Notes under the pieces: model-generated
Databases searched by the model: none
What the model saw: the letters and a program-made list of their open reading frames with translations, nothing else
What the model was told of the DNA's origin: nothing
NCBI RefSeq assembly: GCF_041260155.1
Contig: NC_091931.1
Span: 31,027,041 to 31,091,040 of the forward strand
Direction of reading: 5' to 3'
Length of the DNA: 64,000 nt
DNA from: Ptychodera flava
Lineage: Eukaryota > Hemichordata > Enteropneusta > Ptychoderidae
In this document: positions 1 through 40,105 of the stretch, piece by piece
Position numbering within the stretch: position 1 is the stretch's first letter
How the letters are laid out: each line of letters opens with the position of its first letter
Translations under genes and position numbers: made by a program

Positions 1-200
1 GGCAAGCCACGGGAACACGGAGCATCATACGTAGTGCTAGGCTTTCCGATACATCGAAAGTCTTTTCACAAAGTTTGCATCTTGCCGCGAATTTATCTTG
101 CGCCCGCTCAAGCCATCGTACGTACTCGGCTGTTTCAACCAATGATCGCTGAATAAACACTTTGCAGGAGGCATTGCTGTGACTGGTGACCCGAACAAGC
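1..200 (-). mobile_element. Possible transposon-derived zinc-finger (BED-like) fragment
   Basis: Read on the minus strand, roughly the first 200 bases give one open frame of about 66 codons. It includes WLERAQDKFAARCKLCEKTF, a Trp followed by a Cys-x2-Cys pair. This resembles the start of the BED-like zinc fingers common in invertebrate DNA-transposon proteins and their domesticated relatives. The His ligands expected about 20 residues further on are not clear, and the frame runs off the left edge. It lies downstream of, or within a late intron of, the RPS3 gene. It may be a decayed hAT-type fragment or a chance frame. Confidence 0.3.
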
Positions 201-690
201 TTTAAATTTCAACACGGTCCCTCCACAACCTACTCATGCATACTTCGATGTCACTGTACGTGCGTGCAAAACCATGGATAATGGAATACACAACATGGTC
301 TCGCCCACGCTAGTACAAGGGTACCCCTTTACGACATTTTAAGAAACACTACTACGCTTTCCAAATTTTGTCTCGGGAGGGCTCCCCACCTGTCGCAAAA
401 CATCTTTTCGCATTTTTGCAATTTTGACATTCGACAATTATACTGTTTGACGTTCGCCCTTACGATCAGGCCATTCTCGACCGTGTGCGATCGTAACTAG
501 CGATTTTCCAGGAGTTTTCCAGGAGTAAATTTTGATTTTCCAGGAGTTTCCAGGAGTTTCCAGGAGTGGTTTTAAATTCCAGGACTTTCCAGGACTTTCC
601 AGGAGCGTACGAACCCTGTACAGTGTGCCTTCATATTAAAACTTATCTACTGCACTCCCTGACAAAGGAGTCCCATGGTTTGCTATTTTA

Positions 691-927
691 TTAAAGGGAC
701 AAAGTCGTCAGAACTGTGCTGAAAGGTTGTATGGGACCCATATGATCAATGTAAACACTGTAACCAAGGTACGTTGGGAACTGATGAAAGTTAAAACATG
801 TCTATCATAATCAACATTGTATAATTTAAATGTTGCAGCTATGATGATGAGGTGCATCTAGATATCCTGCACGAAATACATTGTTTGTCAATAAGAAACT
901 GACACAGTTCTGACTGTTTCCCTTTAA
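691..927. mobile_element. TTAA-flanked MITE, family A copy 1
   Basis: This 237-bp element starts TTAAAGGGACAAAGTCGTCA and ends CAGTTCTGACTGTTTCCCTT plus TAA, so short inverted ends are flanked by TTAA. A diverged copy in the opposite orientation lies at 28152-28397. Both share internal blocks, such as a stretch around GTATGGGACCCATA and a run near GTTAAAACATGTC. TTAA targets are typical of Kolobok and piggyBac transposons; the family assignment is inferred. It sits in the RPS3 intron after exon 4 and has no coding capacity. Confidence 0.75.
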
Positions 928-1102
928 CTGGGCATTGTTGAGATCTGAATATCCAAGTCATTGCAGCAGTTTTGCAGCATTGTTGTAATCGGGGACATTC
1001 TTAACATTTCTCCGTATATTAATTGCAAAAGAACACTTGCCTTTAATACAATGCAGTATTCCTTGTCAGGTTACAACTACAAAAGTCAGAATAATTCTCT
1101 AT

Positions 1103-1196
1103 TTAACCCTTTCACCACCATGGTTTGGCGCAAACCCATTGTTATCAATGGCCATTGTAGACCTGTATACAGGGAATTGGGGGTGAACAGGGTTAA
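1103..1196. mobile_element. Very short TTAA-flanked inverted-repeat element (family E)
   Basis: A 94-bp unit begins TTAACCCTTTCACCACC and ends GGGGGTGAACAGGGTTAA. The ends are imperfect inverted complements bounded by TTAA on both sides. It looks like a minimal non-autonomous TTAA transposon in the RPS3 intron. Confidence 0.55.
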
Positions 1197-1565
1197 GGGA
1201 ACCCTTGCTATCTTTTAGCATTATTTTCAGTAATTATACTTTCTGTAGGATTGCAAATTTCATTTCTGGAAACCCCTCCAGTGTCTTTTTGAAATCATGA
1301 ACACAAAAATGCTCTAATGCGATTTCTTGCACGTACATAACAACCCTAAGGTATTTGTGCAAGTTGAGAGAAACATGGATCTAACGGATGTTAACCTGGT
1401 GTACACTGATGAGATGTCAGATGCTTAGTTCTATGGCAACGGTGAACTGATGGCAAGCACACTACCTCCTGCAGAAACTTCAGCCATTTCAGAGTGTACA
1501 GAGACATGAGACAATTGACGATTGCTGAATTGAATCAACACTCACCAACCTGAAGAGACACATTA

Positions 1566-4277
<2,712 letters not shown>

Positions 4278-4310
4278 CTTGACTGGCTTTGGGAAAGAGG
4301 AAGATACCCG
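4278..4310 (-). promoter_or_regulatory. RPS3: RPS3 start region with 5'TOP pyrimidine tract
   Basis: Read on the minus strand, the sequence just before the ATG contains CTTCCTCTTTCCC at 4303-4291, followed by AAAGCCAGTCAAG and the start codon. An uninterrupted pyrimidine run starting with C and set close to the ATG is the hallmark of TOP mRNAs, which are translationally controlled through mTOR and LARP1. The exact transcription start is inferred, not seen. Confidence 0.7.
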
Positions 4311-6619
4311 GATGTTTACCCGTAATCTGCAGTTCCCGCCTGTAGCGGCGCACTTTAAAAATACCAAAACTGCAATAGGCGGATAAACGTAGGGTCATCG
4401 TACAATGTAATCTTTTATTGTTTATATGATTGAAAATTAACAAAGCAGTAGTCATAGATAAAAGTAAGGAGTTACCTGGCAAAGTTTGGTACTAGAGAAA
4501 CAAGTTACCAAAGATTTACTGATATTTGAAATTCAATTAAAATTGAAAATGGCATATGAGGGGAAATAACATTCAAGTTAAAAAATTAAGCCGGTATTTG
4601 TTTTTCTTACTCCACCAGCTTCAAAATGAGTCCTAACAAGAAGTAGGCAAGAAAAATTTAAGATTCCGAATATCTGTCCACGAGCTGCATTCTACCCTAA
4701 TAAAAACGTTTAATTTTTCTCTCATGGTTTTACAATGGAGAGATAAAACGGCGGCCGTACGTTAAAATGTCGGACTCTTGGCGTAATTGATGGTGAATAT
4801 CAGACCTTATGATCATTCACTTTGCCTTCAGTACAAAATATTTTCTTTTCGCTCAAGTTACTGTACAGGCTATATTTAAAATATATTTAGAGTCGTCCGA
4901 TGTATGACTTCTGAGTGCTCTTAGTTTTCTTCATTCTTCTTATTATTTTTCTTGAAGGTTCCTACTAATTTGTGATTCTTATGCTTCCTTTTAAAAATTT
5001 CTTAACATTTTTTTGAGTTTGTGCTTCGAAATAAAGGATTAAATTAATATAAATTAGAACACAGAATGTTAATACACTTTCAATAAAAGAACTTTAAAGA
5101 AGTCAGAGTCGTCGTTCATGAATTAATTATACATGACATTCGCGTCTGCCTATGTGCAAAACTATGCAGGTCATAGTTCAAAGTTTGATCCCCGATGTAC
5201 CAAACTGCCATGAGGGTAGTACAAAAACTTTAGTCAAGTAGAATAGCAACGGACACTGAAATTTATAAAGTCACAGGTGATGTGACTTTTCGACGGCCAT
5301 GTTCTGCGTACATTCCCTGTTGTACATTCGTCATGGAAATGAATAACGCTTTCATTTTTGTTCAATATTTATTTCAGTTTCTTGTGTATCGTTACACTTA
5401 CGCCCTTTCTATTACGTAATCGATTTTCATATTGAACTTTTGATGAATGTTAAACAACAGAAAAAAGACTCCCATTTCAAGAAGATAGAACATCTATTGT
5501 ATAATTTATACCATCTTCAAACGACATTTTATAAAACAACGTCATGCCACTAATACCGGTAGTAACATATCAGATATTGCAAAAGATTTGTGAAATCTCA
5601 TCTTGAGCTGTGTAGATCCCCTTCTTTCTAGATCACCTCTCCCCGTCGCATTCTTGATATTATACAACTTTCAATCCTTTTCGGAAACAGTAACTGAAAA
5701 TGTCTCGTTTGTCTATCGTCATGTCTGATATATACTCCTATGCATTATTTGTCTTTCGATTTTTGATAAAAAAGTTAGGCGGGTTGTCCCAAGGCGTTTT
5801 AAGATGCAAAGAATACTTTAAAGCCCATGCAATTATCTAAAACCCTGCTGCATTGGTAAAGTTTTGATGAACCAGCTCGCATGATAAACTACTCCCAACC
5901 GCACAAATTACTACATTTGTACATGTTTGTACCATTTCCAAAACCCACGCAAGTGTAATCTCTATACATCAGATTATATTCGAGACCATCAGGTGACTGT
6001 TTAAATCTACTAAAGAATGGTATTTCGCTGCTTTAATCTTTTCCGCATTATGGTTCCTGCCTTTCATAGAGGTTGCCTGATCTTCGAGAATGATAGGTGG
6101 AAGTACTTCAGAAAAATAGCTGCATTATAAGTTTGTCATGTTTACAGTGCCCCATTTCGTTCATCAAAAATTGGCCAGTATTGGAATTCAACTTTTGGAC
6201 CATTATTAATTATGCATACACCTTTGTAAAAATTTCAATTACCCAAGGAAAAGAATAGTCATTATTCTCCTGTCCGAAATAGAACAAGATCTTCATGATT
6301 TAAAAATTTGGAAACCTGTACCATTCTTAAAGTTCCGACTATACATCATCAAGTTCATGTAGGGCAGCTCGCATTTTTCCTTTGACACAAATTGAAAGTG
6401 AAGACAGAGATTCACATGCCTGCTGTCAATTCTGACTCAAGTTCTCTATGTAAATAGTAAAGTACTGTTTTGTTGTACTTGTTTTTTGTTCCTTTTTGTT
6501 CCTTTTGTTTTTAGGGCGTTGTTTGTTTACTCGAAAATCTGAAACAGCAGCAAATATTCGGATGGTATGCCCATTCATGTTTTCGAGAATATGGATATTT
6601 GAACTAAGCCGTTTGTACG
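4311..6619. other. Intergenic region between RPS3 and the GH31 gene; old dispersed repeat at 4590-4700
   Basis: No gene was recognised. The block at about 4600-4700 (TTACTCCACCAGCTTCAAAA, then ATATCTGTCCACGAGCTGCA) has a diverged relative at about 25470-25595 (TTACTCCACTGCCACGAGCT, then CATCTGTCCCTGTGATGGAG). The two are therefore copies of an old interspersed repeat, possibly SINE- or DNA-element-derived. The rest is AT-rich and shows nothing I can name. Confidence 0.45.
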
Positions 6620-6891
6620 TTAAAGGGACAAAGTCGGCCACTTTCCATGAATTTTGTTTGATACGAGATACTACTTATATTTTTTGACATGTTAAAAAAT
6701 ACTGAATGAATGGGTGACCATGCATATATTCGACCATTAATTCATTTTCGTGATGGTTTCATTTAATTTGTCTAAAACCGGGGTCGAATATATGTATGGT
6801 CACCCATTCATTCACTATTTTTCAACATGTCAAAGAATATAATCTCGTATCAAACAAAATTCATGAAAAATGGCCGACTTTGTCCCTTTAA
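6620..6891. mobile_element. TTAA-flanked MITE with long inverted arms (family B)
   Basis: This 272-bp element starts TTAAAGGGACAAAGTCGGCC and ends in its near-perfect inverse (GGCCGACTTTGTCCCTTTAA). The inverted arms extend about 100 bp each, through the CATGAATTTTGTTTGATACG block. A short unpaired centre lies near 6740-6775. The termini match family A (691-927) for the first 15 bases, but the interiors differ. It lies 0.2 kb downstream of the GH31 stop codon and could form a strong hairpin if transcribed. Confidence 0.85.
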
Positions 6892-7098
6892 GAGTATGTA
6901 GACTAGTTAGATAATCATTCAAGGTACACACAGATAGCAGGCATTGCATTCACACACGACATTGACTCGACAAAAAATCACCCGCAATACACTAAGGAGC
7001 AAATAGGTTGCATGAAATTGTATTTCTTCACTTCAAACACGGTAAATTACAATTGCAAATATTTTCCAGTGCACTTGACGCAGGAATCCCGGGACACA

Positions 7099-23293
<16,195 letters not shown>

Positions 23294-26200
23294 GGTTGAA
23301 GGACTGCGGTTGGTCTAACCAAGGCAAGAAAATTAGCCGAATATATTGCGTGAGCAACATGGGAACGTCCTGACTGAAAACGGCTGGTCGACTCTTAATC
23401 CCTGATTCACTGAAGATAACAACATATCAGTATCGTCCCTGCATATGTAGCATGTCATTTTAATGACGTTTTATCAGAAAATCACTTGTGGAAACCAGAA
23501 ATTCAGTGTTTTACTTGTCGGGGCACACTGTCATTGGCCTAGAATCGAGGCAACGTCTGAGCTGTGCTGGGGAGGTACTCTTGGAGAACTGGGTTAACTT
23601 CTGAATTTGTTATAACCAGGGGTGTTAATAAGCAAGTATTGCCACAAAGCGTGCGGTGTACAAACACCAAGACAAAATTATGTCATGATTATTGTGTATC
23701 TGTCTTATTTATATACTTTGTTTGTTATTTTGACCTTTCGTTATTGTTCTGTGATTACAATATCCATTATTTTACTTACTTTCGCGTCGTCGTTGCGATG
23801 GACTCGCCCAGTCAATACGTTGGTGGTCATTTTAATCATATTGTTAAACGGGAAAAATCTGGATGCTATACTCAAGAATTCATTTTATTTTATAAATGTA
23901 CAAAACATCTTGGACCACAATGTTGGATGATCGAGATATTTGGCGGAATGACGTTACAAAATTCAGTGGTATTGATAAAGCTATAACATATACTGTAACG
24001 CACAACAGTCGAACTACAACTGAACTAATCTCTAGCCTTCACTTCAAGGAACAATGACGAACACCAGATGAAGTCATGGGAATGCAAAATTAATCAAGTG
24101 ACTGGTGAAGAGACCACGTTTCGGTTATGGTCAATAAAAAAAGGCAAATGCTATTTATCAGTATCTGAAATTTGAGGCTAAATTACTCATATTAATGTAT
24201 TAATTAAAGTATACAGACCAGTGTGGCGTTGAAATTAAATTTGACAGCTTACCGATCCGTATAAAAAACGCAGCTGACATCGTTGAATTTGATGCTCGGA
24301 GCAACTTGTCAAAATCGACTGCTTCGATCAAGTGTCATCACCAGTGGACTTTTCTTCTCCGATTTGAAACTGATATAATTCTATTCATAGAGAGCTCGTA
24401 AACTGTTACAGCTGTATAGATTGCCTAAACCGCTGAGACTACTTCCACATTTAAATTTAACAAATGGCAGGTGAATCGATGCAAACATTGTGAACTGCTA
24501 GGGTTATACCCATTATTTTTCCGTTTATACCTACACGGATTTATGTATAGACTGCATCCTATATTCACAATTTCTTTTCAGACCAACACTGTCATAAACC
24601 CATATCAAACTATCGGTATCATATTAGTGATGCTGTAAACTGGCATTTTGTTGTTTGTTTACAATTAAAACTAGACCTGTTATCATCATGTTTATATTGT
24701 TTACGAATATTTACACAGAGTGAAATCATGTCCTATGTGTAACCCCTTCGTTCACTTCTGCTATTATTGCCATATATCCATAAGCTTACACATCTTTTGT
24801 AAAATATGACTTGGTAAAAACTCTCATGTAAATTTGACCTCTCCCCCCCCCCCCCAAACAGTTTTGTAAAACTCGAACCTCCCTGATTGCCACAGACCCA
24901 TCCCGTAACAAATGAAGACTCCCTCAATCAACGTTTGGAAAAAAGCAAAGGGCGTTCGGAAAAAAAAAAGATTAGTACATTTTAATTTCGCCAACCTCAG
25001 CAAAGTTGAACTGAAGCACGATGGGAAATGAAGAAACCGTGCCCAGTGAGCATATTCAGTGTGTAAATAATTCGTTCGTTTTATTTCCATATGCCATGTG
25101 TATGGTACTATTATAAGTCCTTGCCATATGCGGTCGGTCACCACCTGCGTCTGTAATATAAACCAGCCTTTTTAGTTCTTAAGATTTACGAGTCCTGTTC
25201 CTTCAATGTCCTCTGCACATGACTAGTACTCTCCTTGTCCTATATTCACATTTAAATGTAGAACGTCCTTCAAAACTCAACGATTTAAACGAAGTCTTTT
25301 GCTCAGACTTTCCACCATACACTTTCACAACTTTTTTTTTCAAAAACAAAATTAAAATCACCGGTCACCGTAATCAATTGTCTAAATTTCTCGATACTTG
25401 AAATTCAAAATGACCATTTTTCCTGCAGAGCCTCGTTTAATATTTTTAACGAAGATCAATCGATGAAAAGTTTCTTTACTCCACTGCCACGAGCTTCAAA
25501 GTGATCCCAAACACGCCTACAGCAGATCAGTAAAGTTTTGTGAAAATTTTACAGTCTGAACATCTGTCCCTGTGATGGAGCATTCTACCTCAGCATGTCA
25601 AACATGTGTGATAAAGTCTGTCTTTGCACCCTACTGTTTGAGGCGTACATGAAATAGTTGTGATATAAAACTACCAATATAAGCTGTTGCTACCTTAGCG
25701 TAATGCTGGTTAACGCAGTGTCGGGGAGCATGCACTTTTGTATGGCGACGTTGTGATTTGCTAGTGAATTCCTGTGCGTTATTCTCCTAAAACAGTAAAA
25801 AATATTAAGATACTTCTTCATACAAAAGGAAGATTTAGTGCACTCCCCTCTACTGTTGTTTTAAAGACAAAACAATACGTCGAAAAGTTAGAGATACAAA
25901 GATCTAAGATGGATAATATGTACTCTTCAGGTATTTGGTATTCACAATTATTAAAAAAGGTGCACATTTTGCACAAAAATTGTATTCTGTCATCAGCGCT
26001 TTCGATGTCAATTATTGTTATGGAATAATTTCCGCAATGGAAAAATCTAATACCTCTTCACAATTATTCATTCATGCATATCATGACGGAATTGCATTAC
26101 TGCGACCAATAGTAGAATATGACGTTACATTGGTTTTCTGTGTTGCGAAACTTAATTTCCGAACTATCGCTTCATCATGTTAAGATGTAGCATGACGGAC

Positions 26201-26870
26201 GATACAATGAGAAGAATTGAGACGTTACACAATAACTGGCATGAAATAGGTTTAGGCCTAAACTATCTACAGTATGGTACGTTTCAGGTGATTGACCACG
26301 AACATTTTAATTTGCAGAGGAAAACATATTATGAGTCCAACAAACATTTTCCTTACGACAGCTTTGACCAAAGAAAAATGCAAATATTATACAGCGGTGC
26401 TTTGAGTTGAAATGCGAGAAAACTCATTTTCACCATCTTGCGGCAGGTTTTTTATCGACTTCATCTCTAGGCAAATTGAGTGACTGCGCACAACTTTCAA
26501 TGGAGAACAAAGTACAGTCAGTGTCGGCACCCACTAATGCGAGAACCAGGGATTGAAGACTGCCCCTTTAAACATTATAATAGAGATCACAATTCGCCTC
26601 TCATTCTATGGATATATCGCAGTGCCTGGGTTGAGTTGGAAGCGGTGATGGATCTCATGATCGTTTCGGCACTTAATTTTCATCGACATAAAAAACGGCC
26701 TTGCCTCTTTGATACAATTCTGATTGATGAATTTAGTTTGGTGTTTAATTGCTGGAAAATTGGACTGATCATGGTATTTAGATATTATAATTACCGTGAG
26801 ACGACAACATGAGGCAATGTGTAAGACTCATTCAGCGTGAGAAAATTAATGACGGGCCGGTGTTAAGCTA
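23294..26870. other. Divergent intergenic region upstream of the GH31 gene; repeat debris only
   Basis: Just upstream of the GH31 start (minus strand) there is an AT-rich AATATATTCGG near 23336-23346, which could act as a TATA-like element. No gene was recognised in the rest. The stretch at about 23905-23990 (GACCACAATGTTGGATGATC, then TTGATAAAGCTATAACATA) has a diverged copy at about 54600-54700, so it belongs to an interspersed repeat. The block at about 25470-25595 matches the repeat at 4600-4700. A C-run with CAGTTTTGTAAAACTC at about 24842-24875 recurs at about 42418-42435. Confidence 0.45.
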
Positions 26871-28735
26871 AGGCTGCGTTCACAAAAAAACACTGTGAAA
26901 GGGGGGGGGGGTGTTGGAGGAATTCAGGGGCATTCGAAAATTTTAGGGGTAGTGGAGGGGGACTTAAAAGTTTTGCAATGCTTATAGGGGACCTAAAATC
27001 TTTTTGTTCCTTTAAGCTTTACGTTTATTAGGTAATTCAATGAAAAATGAATAACATTTCATCCAATTGTTCTAATGTTAGTAATAATTACACAAAACCT
27101 AGAACCATTTTGTCACATTTCATGACTTTTATCTCGAAAAAATCTAAACATGTGTGATTTTTCATTTAAAAAAGCCAACAAGTGGGTCTTAGTAACGGGG
27201 CAGAAGCTGCAACTATTGATAATTTTTTCAATATTTCTATGCAATATATCAAATACAGTTTCTAGCCGTCTCTGTACAGCATGCTGAAACACACAATATT
27301 TAGTTTGTCAACAAAGCTTGTATATATAAATATGTCTTGAATGATAATGGAATTAGAGTCCAGACTTAAAGTCATTTGTCAATGATACAAATGCATGGTA
27401 TACATTCACTGGTATTGGCAAGCTGAATACTGGACAGTTCAACATGCTGTAGGGACTTGAACAAGAACACGATTGTATAAACTGAACAAAAATATTGTCA
27501 AAATAATCAAAGTTAATACAGCTACTGCCTTGCTACTGCAGTGTCACTGTCACTGCATATCAGCATGACAGAGATAGCTCTGACTCTGATGTAGCTGAAG
27601 AAGAGTTTTGGTCAAATGACGCACATGACAGTGAAATCTACTTGTACATAAGATCAGACCAGAGAGCAACACATGGAAGACCAGGAAACTTGAAAGTTAT
27701 CGGGGATTTTTGAATTCTGGCATATGAGAATAATCAAATATTAAAGAAAAAAGATGGAGTCACCATGCTTGATTTTCTAAATATTCACATTCTCATCGTA
27801 AAATAACACAAAAGTAAAACTTTGAACGTCAACAGTAAAAGGTCTAATTTTAAATGAAAAAATGTGGGATTATTTATTTTCCAACAAATTTGCCATTAAT
27901 ACACCCAAAATTTTAGAGATGAAAACGTTTATTTATGGAATATTTAACCTTCCAATATTGTCAATTTTGAGCAGCCTCTAAGTCATATGTCTCGTACTTT
28001 TGAAAAAAAAAAATTTTTGGTAGGTCACTTTACTCAGTTTTTTCATAATTTGGCAAAATGTAGCCAGAAATTCACAATTTGCATACTCTCTCATCATGAT
28101 CGTCATTTTATGTGCTCTTCAGCACGTGCCATTGACCTGCCAAGAGTTGGATTGAAGGGAAACAGTCGTCGGAACTGCACGTGTGCGAGTTTCTTGTTTA
28201 CAAACGATGTATTTCGTACACGATATCTAGATGCAACTTGTCATCATAGCATCAACAATTAAATTATACGATGTAGATTATGACAGACATGTTTTAACTT
28301 TCACCAATCACCATCGCACCTTGGATACAGTGTTGCAATTGGTCGTATGGGTCCCATACGACCTTTACGCGCAGTTCCGACAACTGTACCCCTTTAAGTC
28401 AAGTCGGCCTAGACCGAGAAATCCTAAAAATCCACTGATGCGTTTAAAAACGAATCAATTTAAGAACTTGTCTTACGGGGATATGGCTGTACAAACTGCT
28501 AATAGGCCTAATAGGTAGTGTCGAACATCTGCGAGTAGAACTGCTTAATACATGTTTCTTTCTTTGCGTGCATCCCTAATAAGTATGCGGCTATATGATA
28601 ATTGCGGGGGGGACTTGAAAAATTTTGATCACATAGACGGGGGAAATTGAAATTTTATTAGGTCACTTCCTCCAACCCCCAATGCCAACCTCCAATTCCG
28701 CCAACCCCCCCAACCATTATTTGTGCACGCAGCCT
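26871..28735. mobile_element. 1.9 kb inverted-repeat DNA element, probably non-autonomous
   Basis: The left end AGGCTGCGTTCACAAA is matched by the inverse right end TTTGTGCACGCAGCCT (one mismatch in 16). Inside each end lie G-rich blocks, a run of Gs and GGGGGACTTAAAAGTTTT at the left and the CCCCC-rich counterpart at the right, giving long degenerate inverted repeats. No transposase motif was recognised. A family A MITE (28152-28397) is nested inside. I could not define a clear target-site duplication, so the superfamily is open; the ends are hAT-like in style. Confidence 0.6.
28152..28397. mobile_element. MITE, family A copy 2, nested in the 26.9-28.7 kb element
   Basis: A 246-bp diverged relative of 691-927 in reverse orientation. 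It starts TTGAAGGGAAACAGTCGTCG and ends CAACTGTACCCCTTTAA. Shared landmarks are CGTATGGGTCCCATACGACC and GACATGTTTTAACTTTCACC. The mutated TTGA end suggests age. It dates the surrounding element as older than this insertion. Confidence 0.7.
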
Positions 28736-29234
28736 ACCTTTATTGGAAACAGGAATGAGGTGGTACGTGCAACTCTCTCGATTTAGTTTTGAAATGTCGA
28801 GACCAAGAGTGAATTCTGATGCAATAAAATACACACATTGCCGCTAAAGTTTGTAACAAAGTAATTAAGGAAGCAAGTTTTATCACTGACCTAATCTAAT
28901 ATGTCTGTATCACAGAATACAGCCGGGCTAGAATGAGTCTGATATACACACTTTATAGAGGCTAGCAATTTGTACAGTACATTGTTTTGCAGCCGATAAG
29001 GAAGTCAGTTGACTTTATAATTATCAATTCTAAGCCTGATATAACACTTATGTAGAAGTCAGACCAAACTATTTGTATCATTTTATTTCTATTTTAAGCT
29101 TATCAGTTGTTCAAATATAAACCTTAAAACAATAGTGAGCTCCATGTATAAATTGCGAACTTCAGAGAATTAACCGCCCCTTTCACTTTTTAACTGGCTC
29201 ACACCCACAGAGAGTGTGCCTCCTCGCGCATCAT

Positions 29235-29243
29235 TCTCGCGAG
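29235..29243 (+). promoter_or_regulatory. RNF121: TCTCGCGAG core promoter motif upstream of RNF121
   Basis: TCTCGCGAG lies about 140 bp before the RNF121 start codon in a locally CpG-rich stretch. The palindrome TCTCGCGAGA is a known initiator-region element of TATA-less housekeeping promoters in animals, and this copy matches nine of ten bases. Its activity here is inferred. Confidence 0.5.
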
Positions 29244-29383
29244 CTAGAGCTGTTGTCGTAAAAGGGTGTACAATTTACGACGATGTTGCGCATGGACAGA
29301 AAACAAAAACACCGATATTATTTAGAAAGCTAGAGGGTCTCTATTTTACCTCGGTAAGCTAGGGATGTGCCATGTCATTCAAA

Positions 29384-38239
<8,856 letters not shown>

Positions 38240-38356
38240 AGAAAACTCATCCTACATTTCGTTAGCCACATACTTCCCCATTTTTGTATACCAGTTACTC
38301 AGCTGATGTATAATTTCTTTTGTACCCAAGATTTTATCCTAATTATTGTAAAATTT

Positions 38357-38362
38357 AATAAA
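38357..38362 (+). terminator. RNF121: Likely RNF121 polyadenylation signal
   Basis: AATAAA lies 118 bases after the RNF121 stop codon. It is the first canonical signal downstream. Confidence 0.55.
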
Positions 38363-38572
38363 AGTCTCCACTGTTTCACTACATTTTGTCACTATTGTCA
38401 GTTATTACAGTGTGACTGAAAATCCTTTATTCGTGAAAATTATTCCTTCAAGCATGATGGCCACAAGGATACAAGTTTCCTCTCTGAGAATTTTCTTCAC
38501 TTAATAAATCCTGTCCCATAACAGATTGGACTGTAAACGACAGTTTATTCTGCACAGGTAAACTTCCTGCTA

Positions 38573-38796
38573 TTAACCCTTTGAGTGCTGTAATTGTTCC
38601 TACCAAAATTTTAGTGAAACATTTTTACCAATTTTTATGAATTTTTCTGTAATTTTTTAATAATTTTGGACCAAGTGGACATCACATTTCATTGGCCATA
38701 GTTTGTTATCAAAATTTTTACAAAAATCTGAAAAAAATTGACTGAAGCATATTTTCTAAAGGTGACAAAGGTTGACTTTGGCGCTCAAAGGGTTAA
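38573..38796. mobile_element. TTAA-flanked MITE, family D copy 3 (3' of RNF121)
   Basis: A 224-bp copy, starting TTAACCCTTTGAGTGCTG and ending GGCGCTCAAAGGGTTAA. Its orientation is the same as the two intronic copies. Its terminal repeats are the best preserved of the three. Confidence 0.85.
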
Positions 38797-38967
38797 ATGT
38801 GAAAATCAAGAACGGAAATCAAGGATCACAATCCAAATTTTTGGATGGGAGAGGCAAAATTCATTTCCAGTATTTTACAGTAAATTCTATAAAGCTATCA
38901 TGCTCTCATAAACCCAGTGGGAATACATTAATTTACATTTTTCTCAAAAAAAAAAGACTATGAAGGC

Positions 38968-39069
38968 TTAGACTGAAAGATTAGTCACTCGAGGACGCTC
39001 CGTACGCTCTCCTCCTCTTAAGAGGGGGGAGCGTAGAGAGTGCCCTTGAGCGACAGATCTTCCAGTCTA
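38968..39069. repeat. Hairpin, about 51-bp arms with no loop
   Basis: TTAGACTGAAAGATTAGTCA at 38968 pairs with the segment ending AGATCTTCCAGTCTAA at 39069. The arms meet at CCTCTTAAGAGG, and several mismatches lie in between. It is probably a small hairpin MITE in the intergenic region after RNF121. Confidence 0.75.
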
Positions 39070-40105
39070 ATGAAGGTTCTGCAAGTTTCAAAATAATTGC
39101 ACACAAGCTGTAGACAAGCCCTAGTAGTTCCTTAAAGCCGCCGCTCAATTATCAGATTTATCTAATGTAAATATTATGTACTTGATGAAATATTCAATGG
39201 AAAACAAAAGAATGACTAACTGTTTATGGGCTGTTAACACATTCGCTAATGCGAGAAGCTTGGATTAAGAAGGGCGCCTTTAACCCTTATGCATTCAGTA
39301 GCAATTTCTGATCATGTACTTGAAAAAACAAAATTAATCTACTGTGTTTAATTCTGTGTTCATGCATGTATGGAGGGGAAGTCCCTAATACCCATATGAT
39401 GCGTGCAGCGCTAACAGCATAACCGGAATGCATGCATCCCCTTCATCCCATCCCATATCTCAAATCTTCTCCAGCAACGAACGGTATATCAACATTACTT
39501 CATAATCTTTCATAGTTTTGCTTTTTCCCCATTATACAGAGAATTTCACTTGCCAATAATGTTGCCTAAAAGTCAGCTTCTGCTGTTGGCGGCGTTTTCT
39601 ATATCACTGCCTTCACCTATGCCCACTTGCCATACTCCCTTTTTACATTCGCAAAATGTATATGCACATCGCACAATTGTTATGCAAATGAAAGATCCCA
39701 TTCAGTCTTCACTCTGCCCCTGTAGATGGAGCACGCATGCCCTCCATACCCCATGTACTATGAAGATATAGTGGTTAAGTATATTTATATTCAGAGTAAA
39801 TGACACAAAGTGATTTTTAACCGAACATATACTAATTTACCTAGGAAGGACTACTGTTTATGATGTCTTGTCCATGACAAAACTACCTATTTTACTATTC
39901 TGAATTCAACAACTCAACATTTCTCTAGCCTTCTGTACTGTCATTCTATATTCAATTTTACAACTCTACTTTCAATGTCTCTTTCTACATTCTACATTCT
40001 GAATTTCAGTTTTACAACGCGACATTCATCTTGACTTGCTGTAGCACCATTCAATTTTCAATTTTACAACTCGGCTATCTATGATTGGACACGATACACC
40101 ATTTA
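39070..40105. other. Intergenic stretch, no gene seen
   Basis: AT-rich sequence between RNF121 and a transposon. A short motif near 39248 (CTAATGCGAGAAGC, then GGATTAAGAAGG) resembles one near 26534 (CTAATGCGAGAACC, then GGGATTGAAGAC). This hints at an old interspersed repeat. Nothing else was recognised. Confidence 0.4.

Noticed and set aside
25774-26812. Series of 77-110 codon plus-strand open frames upstream of RNF121
   Set aside because: No recognisable motifs, no consistent splice sites joining them, and AT-rich composition like the surrounding intergenic DNA.
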